Positions 1 to 13,590 of a stretch of DNA of 64,000 nucleotides are shown piece after piece; positions within the stretch are counted from its first letter, which is position 1; each line of letters starts with the position of its first letter. Origin of the DNA: Sitta carolinensis (taxonomy: Eukaryota > Chordata > Aves > Passeriformes > Sittidae); the NCBI GenBank assembly GCA_032173965.1, contig CM063284.1, forward strand, positions 60,758,863 to 60,822,862, given 5' to 3'. The notes below the pieces were generated by a model that saw only the letters and a list, made by a program, of their open reading frames with translations, was not told the DNA's origin and made no database searches. Made by a program: the position numbers and the translations under genes.

Positions 1-3000
1 CAGGATTGCTCCATGACTGACAGCTTCTCCGTGCTCTATGGCATTGTTGAAAAGGGAATGCACCCAGCAGGACTCAGCATATGGACGGGACTTCCATTTC
101 TTATTAAAAAGACTCTGACCTTTCTCAATATTAATTTCATCCATGTGTCTTCACCTCCCAGAAGCTCAGATTTCCCACCTCTAGAATGGATAAGCAGAGA
201 GCTTGTCTACTTGGATAGAACTGGAAAGGAATTTAATATCCACCTCTCACAAGCAAATCCTTGTTAAACAAATAAGGGAAAGGTACTCAAAGTAATGGTC
301 TGAATTGTAGTCCTCATTTTATGGTAAAACCATGGGGTAACAATAAGCAGCTCCTTTTAACATTTTCATCTCTGCTTTCCCTCACACTTTTTGTACTGGC
401 TGCTAGAGGTTTTATGGGGGGATGGTCCCTTACTGTGATGTCACTTCTGCTTCTTTCCTAATGCCCAGTGAGAGCCCTTTAGTGATAACACGGTTTAGAG
501 CATCTGTTGCTGTAATTTGAAGAATTTTTAAGTTATTTCATCTAACTGAAAAATAATTGTTTTCTTTAATGCATTGATTACTTCAGACTGTAAACACACA
601 AATCATTAAAGGAATGATAAAGGAAACACAGTGTAAAATTGAAATTAGATGTCAACTTGATAGGCTACTATGGCTCAAGAGGAATTACAGTCTGTCATTC
701 AAAAAGTCAAATACACAGTGGTTAAATACTAGAAAATATTTATGAGACAAACAGCAGTATTCAGAGTTCAGATAAAGGGGCTGTTCTAAGGCATGACAAA
801 AAAAGGGCATCTGTTGAAATACTTCTAGCACAGAGAAATCCGAGATAGCATTCTTTCTTTCTCAGGTATGACAGTCTCTATCGTTTCCCTCAGTAGATGG
901 ATTAAAATGATGACAGATGAAGTTTCCTTGCCAAAGTAAATGAAGGATCACATTTAGATTCATAATTACTTGGGTTTGAGCCACTAAAAAAATTAAATAA
1001 AATAAAATAAATTTAAAAAGGAAGCTAAACACAGATTCAAAAATCTACACCGGTAATCTGGTAATATTAAATTGTTCTTTGACATTCAAGCAACTGTCAA
1101 AAACTCAACGTAGGAGTGCTTTGCTATCAGCAAAGACCACAATTTTCCTCCCTTTCAGCAAATACTTTTTGTACCATACAGCTTTCGGCTATAACAGGTG
1201 TGCAAAGGTGTCTTCTTCAAGAAACACTGTCCAGTGCATATACATGCAAATTTTTCAGATCTTCTGGAAAATGAAATAGGTAAGTCCTGTTGCAATGTTG
1301 AAGACTTGGCATAAAATCCTAACCCTTATGAAATGAATGAGATTTATTCCACAACATTCCAGCATGGCTTGGATTTCACCTTTTGGATGAGAGAATAACC
1401 ACTCAGTACTTCATTTGGTCCTAAACATTTCTTCAAGTCAAACAGAACATACATAACGTATTTCTACAAGGCTCCTCAAAGCCACTGCTTTTTGTTTCAA
1501 TGTGGTTACAGATGCCAGCCATACTGGAAGCATTTCAAACTGAGTCTGAGTAAGACGTTAAGTTGCTGCCCAAAGAATAAACTTTCTTCTTCTGTTTGCT
1601 GAGCACATTAGGGAATGTTTCAGACATGTTTTGCAGGACAAACCCTTTTGTTTTACTAATAGGGCTCATGCACATACTTCCAGTGGGAAAACATCTGTTT
1701 TACAAATCTGTCCTCTTAGATATAGCTGGATGCAAACTACAGACTCTAGAACTGCATCCAAATACTCACAAAGTTCAGCAGAGTTTGGATCAGGGGGCTG
1801 GACTGAAATAATTGCAGAAAAAAGCCAGGTTTGGGATTTAAGCTTCATACATTTTCAGGGACACTTAGATTTTGTCTTAGGACCAGCTCTGCTTCTCAGT
1901 TCTGAGCACATTCATTTTGTGCTGCTTTGGGCAGGCAGGCTGCACCTATGCACAATGACAAAATACAAGTATACTTCAGTCAAGGGAACTGCTCTCATGA
2001 AAAACTGAGGAGAGGTTAAAAGTAACCTTCTAATTCCCTTTCGTTCATCCACCAGAGAAAATTTCACACTTCCGCCGCAGGGCACAACTTAGTCGAATAT
2101 TGAAATATGATGCATAAAAAAATCAAAGCTTTTTAAAAAATTATTTTATAACAGAGTGTGTTAGCTGGCATCTAAAGGTTGTCGGCTTTGACATATTGCC
2201 CATTTTATTTTATTATTTATTTTTAATATTGGGGTAATTTTTAAACATAATAACTGAGGAAGTAATTATCTTAGTCTTTTTTAAAATCTGTAGTTTGGGT
2301 TCTGCTTCTTAATTAACTATCATCCAACAAAAACAGACAACAAAAAATTCAATGAAACCTTGAAAATTTAGACCAAAGAGCCCCTGTGAACTTATAAGGT
2401 GAGGGATTAAAGTCTTCTGAAACATCTGCTGCTCAGTAGTGTCTATCAGGTCAGAAGTTTCAAATGTAGAATCTACTCCTTGTGAACATGTAAGAGATGT
2501 TGTGGTTCCTTGTCTTATATCCAATATATGAGTATGTAAGACAGGGCAGCAAAAAACCTTCTGAAGCTACCCATGAATCCTAGATAAAATACCCAGAGGA
2601 GACACACTGAAAATCACAGCTCTGTGTACCTAAACAACTCAGAAAGCACACTTAGCAAACAGACTGTTCAAGCAAAACAAAATAGCCTAAAACACTACTC
2701 TGAGATAACAAATAGCCGTAACAAATTACAGTCTACAGTCACTGAGCTCCCTAATCAATAGTCTCAAGAATAAAATATTTCTTTAAATCCTTATTGGGAG
2801 AGACACTAATTACCAATAATTAAAATAAAACAATTTGCAGCATCAGGTATTTAGTATCTAGACAAAACACCTGACATGAGAGAAACCACTAAGTGGGAAG
2901 TTCAAAGACTGCTGAAGCCGATGAAGCCATGGCTACATACATTCGTTTCCAGCTGAAGTAATCTCTGTCCTACACTTTTCTGCTGGTGATGCTTTTTCAC

Positions 3001-6000
3001 TTCTTTCTGATGCCAGCTACATAACTGCATGTTGATCTGGAGGGAGAAAACTGCTAAGAAATACCTTTTTATGAATGCCACATCATTCTTTACTCACAGG
3101 GAGATGATAACAAGGAGCAGGTACTGCCTAAAAGGGCACGGAACACAAAATGGCAGCTAAAGACTTTCTGCAGCTAAAGTGAGCTTTGGACTGGGCCTCA
3201 TCCCCACTGACAAAGGATTTACCACACAGATATCATCTCTCTTTCAGCTTAAAGGAGAGACCCCAGACTAATTCCTTTTTTATCTCTCCCAGCAATAAGT
3301 GATGCTGGCAATGACCAATATTTTCTATGGTTTTTCCATCCACAAATGCAATTACAACTTATGTTATTTTCTGGACAACATAAAAGCCCAGAAGTGGTGC
3401 AAATATTCAGGAAAACTCAAAACTCATATGCCATACATGAAAGGGGTGTGATTCAATAAAGCTGGAAGAGAAAGTTACTTTGTACTTTGCACAAATAAAC
3501 AGTAAGTACAAAAAGAACAGCTCACCACTGAATGAACGTTTTATCATTCTCCTTTCTGGGAGATATGTGCTTGTGAGCAAAAACTCCTGTCATAAAAATG
3601 ATGCCATTGTAAGAAAATCAGAGTATTCTCAAAACTGCCTCATGCAGAACACAGTTTTCTCTTAGAAGGGTGGGAGTCAAATGCCTTGGAGGCAGGCTGG
3701 GGGACTACATAGTATGCTCTTTTACAGGAGCTACTTTGATCTGACAAGGGGATTAAAGGAATCTAGGTTTCTTCCAACCTCCACAGCAGGACTTTGCACC
3801 TCAGACTGTGGCACAACGAGGCAAGAGTGCAGAGCAGGTGGTTCACCTCACTCATCCTGAGTACAAGATAGATGGGAAGGCAGGCAGCTCTTGAGAAATT
3901 TCCTGCAGCTTGGCAGCAGTTCAGTCCATTCCAGTCCTTCTTGAAAAGCTCTGGCAGGATCTAAGCACTTTAAAAAAGTCTTTCCCCTCGCCGATCCCCA
4001 AAAAACTGTCAATTTTTTCTGTGTGGACTTTGACCCGTAACTCAAGAGGCTCTGATAGTTATAACCTGGAGTGAAAGCTCAATATCACTGCTAGTGGAAT
4101 TATTCTGAGTAATGACTACTGGCACATGTTCTAGAAGAAAGCACAAAGTAAGCGCAGTTTTAAAGAGTAAGCAGTCAGGTAGATTTGTGGATTTGTTTGC
4201 CTAGAAGAAAGATTAGCATAATTCAGGTCTCTTCCTTTGAGATTACATGGGGCATTGACATCCCAGAGAAACCAAGAGTCACTAAAATGTTGATCCACCA
4301 TCCTCACAAGTCCGTAGAAACAAGACAGGGAAGACAGGGGCATCCTGAATATTCCTTTTTGAATTACTTTCAGACAGAGATCTCTAAGTATCAGACAGGA
4401 TGTTATTTTTGTAATTTTTTTTTTTTATGTCCACATATTTAACTACCACCCCATTATTGAGAGAAGATTCAATGAATAAAATAGGAAAAGATGTATGGAA
4501 GAAATGAGGACTCCCTTTGCCAAGATAAAAGTTTAATTGATGATCTGGCATTGATAAGAACTAAAGCATTCAGACCCTCTCGATCTTTTGCAGTCTTAGA
4601 AAAGGATCAGTGACCCACTCAGAAAAGTGTGTATAAAGAAATGAGAGCCCCTCTCATCATGCTTAAAACTAATCAGCATTCGTGTTGGCAACAAAGAAGC
4701 TGAGGATTTAATGGACACAGAAAAGAGAAAACCTCCTAGCCTAAGAGGCTATATCTCAACAATACTTAACTGATACATCCTAGGCTGAGGAAAAAGTCTT
4801 GTCCTTGTAAAGCATGCTCAACATGTCACACTCAATAATTATTGTGGAAAAACACAGGAACTTTTGATCTGTTCTTCAAACATAAATTATGAAAATACTT
4901 TTGGTGACAAAATCTTTCAGCTCCATCAGTGCTGGACATTCTATCAGGACTCAAAGTATAACAACCTGTCCTTTCCTTTTAAAGATTCTCAATTTAAGAC
5001 AAATTAGAAAATTTTAAAAGCTCTCATTCCCCAAAGTTAAAAAACAACATTTCCATTCCATGCTGTTCACAATATATGGGCTCTCTTTACTTATGAGAGA
5101 GGAGAAAAATGGTTCTACCTTAAGTTGCAGGTCCCAAACTAATAATCAGATAACTTGCCCAAGAAACACTACGTCTAGTACACAGGGAAAAAAGGCATCT
5201 CTTCTTTAATGATCTAGTTCGTTTTCATTTAAGAGGCATCAAAAATAATACAATTTTCCATAAATGAAAATACTCTGAAACTTGCAGCACTTGAAGGAAG
5301 CTCATGTCACATGAGTTTTATAACTGAAAATTATGAGAATTCCCAGCGATTGCAGGGGAAAATAGAAGTTTCCCAAACCTACTAATGATAGTGGTAATCA
5401 TGATATTGGCAGTGCTTGTTTCTTAGCCATGTCTACAAGTTATGTCTACATTAGGATGCAATGGAGGTCAATAAGAGATCACAGAACAGCAGTGCTGAGA
5501 ACCATCAGTATACGTATTTCAAAGAGTTTTATCTTGAATACTCTTCCTGTTGTCTGAACTCCCATTAGTGATGGAAGGAGGCTGTATGTGCTCTTGGAAT
5601 ATGTCTTTAGATTTAGTTTGGTTTGCACAGGAATCCAGTTGTGGAGCCTGAGACCTCTGTTCAGTGTAAAGCCCTGCACATGATGTACAAGGGTACATTT
5701 GCAGATTGGCTCCTAGAGGGTGCACTTCAGCCAAAAAAAGAAAAAAAAAAAAAGGCTCTTGTACATTCCCCTCAAACAAGAAAATTAATAATTTTGAATA
5801 GATGAGGAGGAAAAAAACCAGAGGTAGTATATCCTGGCAGTAAGGATAGAGAGGTTCACCTTCCCTGCAGTATTTCAGTCCATGCCAATCCAAGTGAAAC
5901 CTGGAGGCACACAGACCTGCTCAGATAACTCCATATCTGAGTCAAGGGAAGAACAGGTCTCTCTTATTCAAGTGATTCTGCTCTTAGTTCATCACAAATC

Positions 6001-7382
6001 ATTCTCAAAAGCTAAAAATAACAATATGTAACCATTTGTATCCATCCTCTAATGGAAGCTGTACCTGTTTTCTGGGTGTTTGTTAGGAGCCGTGATACAG
6101 CAAAACACCCTATTTCATCAAGAGTAGGAATAACTTAGTGAATGTAAAAGAATCACACAGACAAATCCAGCAGAAGCTAAATATGTGAGCCTGATGAAAA
6201 ACTTGCAAAAACTAAGTCAAGACTTTCAGGATTCAGGCACATTCTGCCTTTTTTCTTCTGTGACACTGGAAGATGTACAAGTAATCATGAGTGGAGGACT
6301 TATGACTTAGTTATGAATCACCTTCCTGACTTGGTCTCCTGAATCATTTTCATTGTAAACAAAACTCTTTGTGGATTACTGTCATTCATGAATTGCTTGG
6401 TAATACCAGTTTTGTGCCTGATAACTGCCACTGGTCTGACAAATTGAGGAAGACACTTTTTTTTCCCAGATCATGGATATTTGCAGAAATTATGTTTTGA
6501 CTGTTTTGTAAAACCTGAGACTGGTATAATATAACAAGACAGTCAAGCAACCCAAGGAGACTGCAAAAAAAGGTACAGAGACAACTTTAGGCTTCTCACC
6601 AGTGTAAGGAAAATTGAACTATCTGGCCCCAAAAGAGGACAAAACTCACTTCTGGGACATCATCACATGTTGTACTTGGGTGGAAAAGGGAAGGCCTTGA
6701 GATGCATAGTGGGAAACTATGGCAGTGAAGCTGGATTTTAATTCCATGGGACTGAGGAAAGAAGAGGATGATTTAGAGGAGTTATGAAGAGATTTGGAAG
6801 CCTGTATTATATTTTGTGGGGCAGTTTCATACTAACCATATCCTATGAGCATGCAGGACTTCGCTCAATCTGTTTGTCTGTGGTAGATGGACATGACAGT
6901 GATATGGGACCAGAGTTATCTGACCAGTGCATGATAATGGCCATATTTCACCACTCCCCAGCTCTTATCCTTTCCAGAGTAGGGCCATTTCAAAGGCATA
7001 TTTTGTCTTTGGGAAAGATTCTGTCAAAAGGAAAATGGTTTCTAAAGCTTCAGATAAGTTTCAGCTGATCTAGAATGGCAATTTTCTTTCTGTTCTCTTG
7101 AAATTAATTTGTTTTGGCAGTTCCTACATTAAACCAAACAAAAACAAACAAACCAGAAACACAGAAAAGTAATATTTTTATTTGTAAGGGGTTTTTGTAA
7201 TACAATTTAATGAGCCATGAAACTCCCAGTTAATTGTTCTATGAATTTTAAATTTTTTTTTTAAATTATGCTTTTGGGTTTACCCTCTAATAGTATTAAA
7301 TAAACTTGAGAAAAACAACCAATTGAAAAAACTAGTTACCACTGAGCTTTCTTGATTTCTCTGAACAATTAATTATTCACTT
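1..7382. other. Unique AT-rich non-coding stretch
   Basis: No gene, RNA gene or recognisable transposon was seen here. Open frames are short (the longest is about 125 codons near 1.6-2.0 kb) and none resembles a known protein. Low-complexity patches include an A-rich AAATA-like run near 985-1019, a T/A-rich patch near 2200-2230, a T run near 4415-4426 and a split A run at about 5733-5753. The stretch could be intergenic or intronic; the sequence alone does not decide. Confidence 0.6.
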
Positions 7383-7975
7383 CATAGAATCATAGAACCA
7401 TTTAAGTTAGAAAAGGCCTTTGAGATCATTGAGTCCAAACATTAACCCAGCACTGCCAAGTCCACCACTCAACCATGTACTTGAGTGCCACATCTATGCA
7501 GATTTTAAAATACCCCCAGGGATGGGAACTCAACCACTCACTTGGGCAGAGTAATCCAGTGCTTGACAACCCTGCTGGTGAAAAAGTCTTCCTAAGATTC
7601 GACTTAAATTTCCCCCAACTTGTGGCCATTTCCTCTTGTCCTGTCACTTGCTACTTGGCAGAAGAGACCAACCCCCACCTGGCTACACCCTCCTTTCAGG
7701 CAGTTGTAGAGAGTGGTAAGGTCTCCTCTGAGCCTACTTTTCTCCAGGCTAAACAACCCCAGCTCCCTTGGCTGCTCCTCATCAGACTTGTGCTCCAGCC
7801 CCTTCCCCACTTCTGTTGACCTTCTCTGGATATGCTCCAGCCCCTAGTCTCCTTCTTGTAGTGAGGAACACAAAACTGGACCCAAGATTCAAGGTGCAGC
7901 CTCACCATTGGCCAGAAGAGTGGGGCAATCTCTGCCCTGGTCCTGCTGACCTCACTACTGTTAATACATTCCTGA
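7383..7975 (-). mobile_element. CR1 LINE fragment, 5'-truncated, minus strand
   Basis: The left edge carries two imperfect copies of the CR1 3' octamer, read on the plus strand as CATAGAATCATAGAAC, followed by the antisense CR1 tail (GAGATCATTGAGTCCAAAC and the segment that follows it). The element is therefore on the minus strand with its 3' end at 7383. Minus-strand translation around 7604-7810 gives the family-typical C-terminal part of CR1 ORF2, with motifs such as [16 protein letters not shown] and SDRTRGNG. Other pieces of the same protein fall in different frames, so the ORF is broken by frameshifts. The 5' end stops near 7975, the usual severe truncation of CR1. The 3' end is sure; the 5' limit is good to about 20 bp. 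Confidence 0.95.
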
Positions 7976-9809
7976 TTTTTGCATCTTTTCAAGAATCTTA
8001 TAAAGAGCCTTTCAAGATATTACTCCGTGCAGGTCTTAGCGATGACCAGAGTCAGAGTGTTTTTTCACTCTGAATATTCATTCCTTCTTCAGCATCTTAT
8101 CCCAGTTAGGTTTACAGTTGGATTTCTAGGATGGGAACACAAACCATGGACCTCTTTAGGGTGATTTTAGAGATGATTGAATTTTTAACACATCACAGAA
8201 ATGCATTCCAGTTTTCCCCTATTAAAATGCAGAGTAATTTTTTTGTTAATTTGTCCAGACTCTCAGCTCCACCTTCTTCCCAGAGACATAATTTAAAAAA
8301 AACCAGTTCTGCTCTGTCCATCAGATGCACATTTGCTGCAAGAACACAGATGCCCTTGGACTTTCATCTTTCCACAGCCACTGTCATGCATGTTGTTTTT
8401 GCTGTCACACCCCACAGTTTCACAGACAGGCAAAGCCTGGACTACAGTGGGAATGATACATTTCTTCTTCACTTAAGAATATGAAGAGCCCATAGAGGGA
8501 GTGCCATAGTATCATTCCCTGCTGTGCAAGTGTGACAAATACATAGACAGCTTTCTCAACAAATTGAGAGAGTAAGAAAAGCATGTTCATAATTTACATA
8601 AATTGCAGTGCCCTGTTGACCACAGAATTTCATGAGAAGCCCTACACTTGTAAATGGGGATGGGCACAGAATTCCGTTTCTCTGTTACACTACCAGCAAA
8701 AATTTCAATGATGAGAGTCTACAAATATTAGAAATACTAATGATGTATAGGACTTTGTCCTTTTATACCAGTGAGCTATTTAATGAGCAAATTTCACATG
8801 ATAACAGTGAGGAGAGGGAGGGACAATGCAATGCATAAATTGTTTGCATGGGAGCTCACACCCCTGGCCAAATCCCGACTGTTCAAATTATGCCAGCAAC
8901 CACTGGCAACTGCAGCAGTGTCAGCTCAGCCTGTTCCAGCTGTAAGACTGTAACTCACCTTATAATCTTTCATTAGGTCTTTAATGACTAATAAATCATG
9001 TGCCAGAATCCTTAAGCCTGCTTCATCCTTCTCCCAACTAAGATTTCATCTGTGACCTTTGACAAAATATTTCAATTTAGCCCTACCACAGATCCCCATC
9101 TACTGAAATGGTGAGCATAATCCTGTTTTTTTAAGTTCTGTGAAGGGCATACCCAAGACAGAGCAAAGTACTCAGAAGTCACCATGCTAACATCTGGACA
9201 AATCAAGCAGGAAGAGCAGCTAAGCACAAGGCAGCTAAACAAGGTTGATAAATGTTTTGTTGCACATTAAACTTTAATTGTTCATGAAGGCAGATGCACT
9301 ATAAATAAAATAAAAGAGGTGACAACCTTGTAAGAATTTAAAAATTTGTTAACTTTATGAGTTTACCTTAGAACAAACTCATAGAGGCAGAAAGGCAGGT
9401 ACACATCTACATACACACATCCATGCATTTATTTGCACGTGCACGTTCAGGTGCATGTGAAAAACTCATTTTTATATGCAGGTGCAAACTTTTTACAGTG
9501 TTGAGGCTTGCAACTCAGGAAATTTTGCACATTTCACAAGGGTGGAAAAAAGTTTTGATTTCTTGGTAAATGTTTCATAAAACAAAGACCAGATGTTTGT
9601 CTTAGCTCCTGTTTTTACTCTGCCTTACTTTCCCAGCTGGAGTTATTAATTATACTATTTATTCTCCTACTGCTGCTCTTAACTCCAAAAGATTAAATGG
9701 CTTGATTAGCACTGTTTAGCTTTTCCTAGGTGGTTTATTGAATGTCACATTTAACATTCTGGCACCTCACAGATGAGACTAAATTCTTGCTGCCTTGAAG
9801 AAATATGAC

Positions 9810-9829
9810 TTTTTTTTTTTTTTTTTTTT
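9810..9829. repeat. Poly-T homopolymer (20 nt)
   Basis: An uninterrupted run of T, followed by AATCAGAG. No CR1 or LTR adjoins it, so it is not obviously the tail of a retroelement. Confidence 0.95.
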
Positions 9830-12280
9830 AATCAGAGATCAAGAGAAGGGCGTTTGCTACATATTTATGAACACATCACATTGGACATTTCTATTCATTC
9901 TTTAACACATTCTCACAAGCACACAGCCTGTCCTAGGCTGTATATTATTTATAAATGTTGACACTTAGTACTTTTGGAAATGCCTCTTGGAAAAATTTTC
10001 TTAAAATAGTGACTGGGAGGATTACAGAGATTTGCAGAAACCTTGGAGTCAACAAAATATCCTCACATGATTTTCTAACTCTTCTACCTGTTTGGAAGCC
10101 TATAGAAAAAATGCAAGTAAACAATCCTGCAAGCAGATAAAGAACATTCTTCATCCTTGTGCAGCTTATATGGCTGTACCTGTGCTCCTGAGAGAGAATC
10201 AATAATTCACCATGAGACACCTTTGATGCTGCTCCATTAGTGGCTGGTTAAGATAGTGCCAAGATTTGTTCTTTTAAATTGCCTAAGACTCAATTCCTAA
10301 AGCGCTCTACTCAACTGAACCTTGAGCCAGCCATCAGATGATGGCCATCCCAATGTTTGCATTAGACTACTATCTAAAGTTAAAAGGCTGGTGTAGGATT
10401 GCTGTGAAATAAAAAGCTGCCTTTTATTTCTCAGGCTGTGAGTTACAGTGCTTGCAAACAGCTTTCTCTCTTCTCCCTCCCACCCTTAAAGTCTAGGATT
10501 AACATGAGTAGCTGCCTATCTAGCTGAAAGTGCTTTCAAAAAAACATCATTTTGATCAAATGAATCCATGTTCTTCAACATCTTTTCAGATTCTAACATT
10601 TTGAGGGCTTTTTAGAAAATGTTATAACATTTTTTTTCTTGTGTTTTCTACTTCCAAGAAAACACTATGCTGATCAATCAGCTGCTTACTCTGAAGAGAG
10701 AATAGATTTTGTAGACTCTGACAGTTAATAGCAGACTACAGTAAGAAGTAAAGGCTGGACACTGGTCCTACATAACTACTGAAAGCTGTTCCTGTGCAAA
10801 TGGAGCCAATGCAAGCTCAGTCTGGTCAATTTTTTAAATTATTTCTTTGATTTCTGAGGCACCTGTTCTTAAAAAGCAGATTTTTTTTTTCTTCTAATTT
10901 GCATTCACATCCACATATAAATGCCCACGGAGGAGGGGCTATATCTGCATCACAACATAACACAGGGATGAGGGCACTGCATGTAGCTTGCCGGCTGGAG
11001 GAGCTCAAACCACAAAGCTGGAAGCAGCCAGGTCACACTAAGTAAATAAGACAGAGACCCCTTCCATTCTTTTCTCCAATATGCCAAGCATCCTGCATGC
11101 TGGGCACGGGGCAATAGCAGCACACCATGATTATATACATGTGCCAGGAGCTGTGACCATTGCCACAAGTGCAGAAGCAATTAGGACTTAGAAAAATTTC
11201 TAAACCTGCAATGATTCTTGTTTGTCACAGATTACCCCTTCACCTCTCTCCCCTGCTGTGGTCTCTCACTCTGCTTGGTTTCCATTCCATTTACTTCCAA
11301 AGTGACCCCCAAGCCTGAACAAACAAAACCAGATGTGAGACTAAAATGCTATTTTGTGTCACTGCATCAGCCCTTTGTTTTGCCTCATTTGTTTAGCTCT
11401 AGTTTGTAAGAACTTTGGGGCAGAGGCTTTCAATTGCTCTTTGTTTACATCTCATCAGCGAAAAGGCCTCCTTCCTTCGTCACTGGCTCTTGTACTCTAC
11501 CACAATAAAGATGACTATTAATAATATGACCTTCAGCTAGCTGGATTGTATTCAGCAATTTAAGGCATTGACATTGGAAAAATCCTTATGAATGCCTGAG
11601 ATCATATAACCCTTCGATTTGTTTTCAGGCCTATCTCCAAACTGTGGTTAAGTAGCTATCATTTCTAACATTTGCATTCCTCTTACCCCATAGTGTGTGG
11701 GGGGGATGGTACTATCATAATTATACCACATTCTTCTGGGTTCCATAACGAGCTATTATTTTGCTAATGGAATATTCAAGCAGTCTGCAGTAATTTATCA
11801 AATAGTCCCAAGTCCCATTTTCTCTGTGTGAATCTTTTTGTTCACAGGTAAATTGATGTGTGGGGGGTTATCAAGGCTTTTTTGTAATTCAAATTAACCA
11901 TTCCACCTCCCTCTCGGAAAAAAAAAAAAGATCGTTAGACACAGAATGTTATTTTTTTTTCTAATGATGTTTAGAATTAGAATTGTGCTGGCTTCCTGTG
12001 AGTGGCAATTTCTGCATTTTAATTCATTCTTACAGTGTTTTTTGCATTTTAACGCCTAATCTTGAAAATTTGCCTAAACTAAAGGGGAGCAAAATGTAAT
12101 TCTATTTCTCCTTGCAACTATTGTCTGCTCCACTGTCAGATTAAACTGCCAACAGTGTAGAGTGCCATTGAATTGGAGATGAGAAGGAAAAAACCCATCA
12201 CCCTCTGTTTATTTTACTTTCAGTAAAGAAAAGCCAAAACGCAAAACCTGGATGTATACTGAGACCACAGTGAAAAAAAA

Positions 12281-12392
12281 ACAAAAACACACACGCACGC
12301 ACACTGACATCTCTTCCACTGCGTATTTCTCTGTGTGAGGGAAGGGGTGTACACACATGCACACTCCTGCATACACACATGCACACAAGTGT
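12281..12392. repeat. AC-rich imperfect microsatellite
   Basis: Short CA runs (ACACACACGCACGCACAC and later ACACACATGCACAC) alternate with non-repeat sequence. It is a decayed (CA)n-type simple repeat; no regular unit and spacer structure is present. Confidence 0.7.
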
Positions 12393-12562
12393 GCAGAGTA
12401 GGAGGGAAATAGGCACCTAATAAAGGAAGAATATGTGCAAATGATTTCTGTGAATGACAAGATTTTTTGTCTTCTCAAAAACTGTCTCTGCCACAGTCTC
12501 TCACTTATCTTCTAACTAAAGTGAGGAAATTAATGGTTGGCAATGTCAAGTGAAGAGTTTTG

Positions 12563-13590
12563 TCATAGAATGACAGAATGGCTGAGGTGAGAAGGGACCT
12601 CTGGAGACTGTTTAGTCCAAGCCCTGCTTTAATCAAGACCACAGATGACACAAAACCAGAAGTGGTTGGCACACCTGATGGTTGTCAGCAAGAGCAGGTT
12701 GCTCAGGATTTTGTCTGGTTTTGAATATCCTCATGGATAAAGACTGCACAACCTCTCTGGGAAAATGTTTAAACATCCTTGCTGTTAAAAAATAAGCATT
12801 ATTTTTTCACATTTAAATAGATTTTTTTTTTATATTAGTTTGTGCCAATTTCCCCTTTTCCTGCCTCTGTGTATCACTATAAAAATTCATCCCTGTCAGT
12901 TATTTATACACAAAAATCTCCCAGAGCTTCCCCACCTCTGGGCTAAACAGTCCCAGCTGTCTCAGATGTTCCAAAGCCTTAATCATCTTTGTGGCATTGT
13001 GCTGGTCCCTCTGCAGTGTGCCCACTTACAAAAGGGAGCCTGGATCTGGACCCAGCACTCCAGTCACATCTCATCAGGGCAAACTAGAGGGAAAGGGTCA
13101 CCTCACTCAATGGTGAATGGTCTTCCCAATGCACTCCAGGACACTGTTAGCTTTCTTTGCTTCAGGAGCATATTGCCAACTGATGCCAACTTAGTGCCTT
13201 CCAAGACATCCAGAACCATTTTTGCCAGGCTGTTTTACAATAGTTTGGTCCCAGCCTGGTGTGGTGCATGGGCAGGACCTGACATTTCACTTTCTTGAAT
13301 GCCAGGAGGTTCCTGTCACTCATTTCTCTAGCCTGTTCTTGTCCTTGTGGATGGCTGTGCACCATCAGTTGCAACAGCCACTCCTTCCATTTTTTGTCAT
13401 ATACAATCTTGCTGAAAGTGTGTTGTGTCTCATCATCCAGGTGATTAATGAAGATACAAAATAATGGCTGCAGAACTGATTTCTGGGATACGATATAGTG
13501 ACTGGGCTCTAGCTGAACTGATTGTGTCTGATCACAAAACATTGAGTCCATCAAGTCAATAAATTTTTACCCTACCTCAGAGTCCATATC
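12563..13590 (-). mobile_element. Old, divergent CR1 LINE fragment, minus strand
   Basis: The left edge has decayed 3' octamers (TCATAGAATGACAGAATGG), followed by the antisense CR1 tail with GGGACCTCTGGAGA and AGTCCAAGCCCTGC. The copy extends about 1 kb, further 5' than the other CR1 copies here, so it still contains part of the reverse transcriptase (see the entry at 13162-13554). Many substitutions and internal T- and A-rich insertions show that it is older than the copies at 7.4 and 19.8 kb. The 5' edge is fuzzy: similarity fades between about 13560 and 13620. Confidence 0.9.
13162..13554 (-). pseudogene. Decayed CR1 ORF2 reverse transcriptase fragment
   Basis: A 130-codon open frame on the minus strand keeps clear traces of the CR1 ORF2 polymerase. 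Near residues 24-37 it reads QKSVLQPLFCIFIN, the family's QGSVLGP..F.IFIN block. About 15 residues on, KIVYDKKW stands where CR1 has KFADD, so the catalytic F-A-D-D motif is lost. Further on, SDRNLLAFKKVKCQVL matches the usual ERNLMKF...KC.VL block, then HHTRLGPN the YRLG block. The absence of stops over 390 nt is probably luck, given the missing catalytic aspartate and the divergence. It is non-functional and belongs to the surrounding CR1 fragment. Confidence 0.8.

Larger units (their letters stand above)
7976..12562. other. Non-coding stretch with simple repeats; possible conserved block near 11.4-12.2 kb
   Basis: No gene was recognised. The stretch contains a T run near 9.8 kb, an alternating purine-pyrimidine patch at about 9400-9470 (GCACGTGCACGT core), an A run at about 11918-11929 and an AC-rich patch near 12.3 kb. 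The part from about 11.4 to 12.2 kb shows no transposon similarity and has the look of vertebrate conserved non-coding DNA, but this is only an impression from composition. Confidence 0.5.

Noticed and set aside
12281..12392. Alternating CA-rich blocks looked at as a CRISPR-like array
   Set aside because: The blocks are unequal simple-repeat remnants with no constant unit or spacer, in vertebrate DNA.
12840..13298. 152-codon plus-strand open frame
   Set aside because: It is antisense to the CR1 copy at 12563-13590, whose real coding strand is minus.
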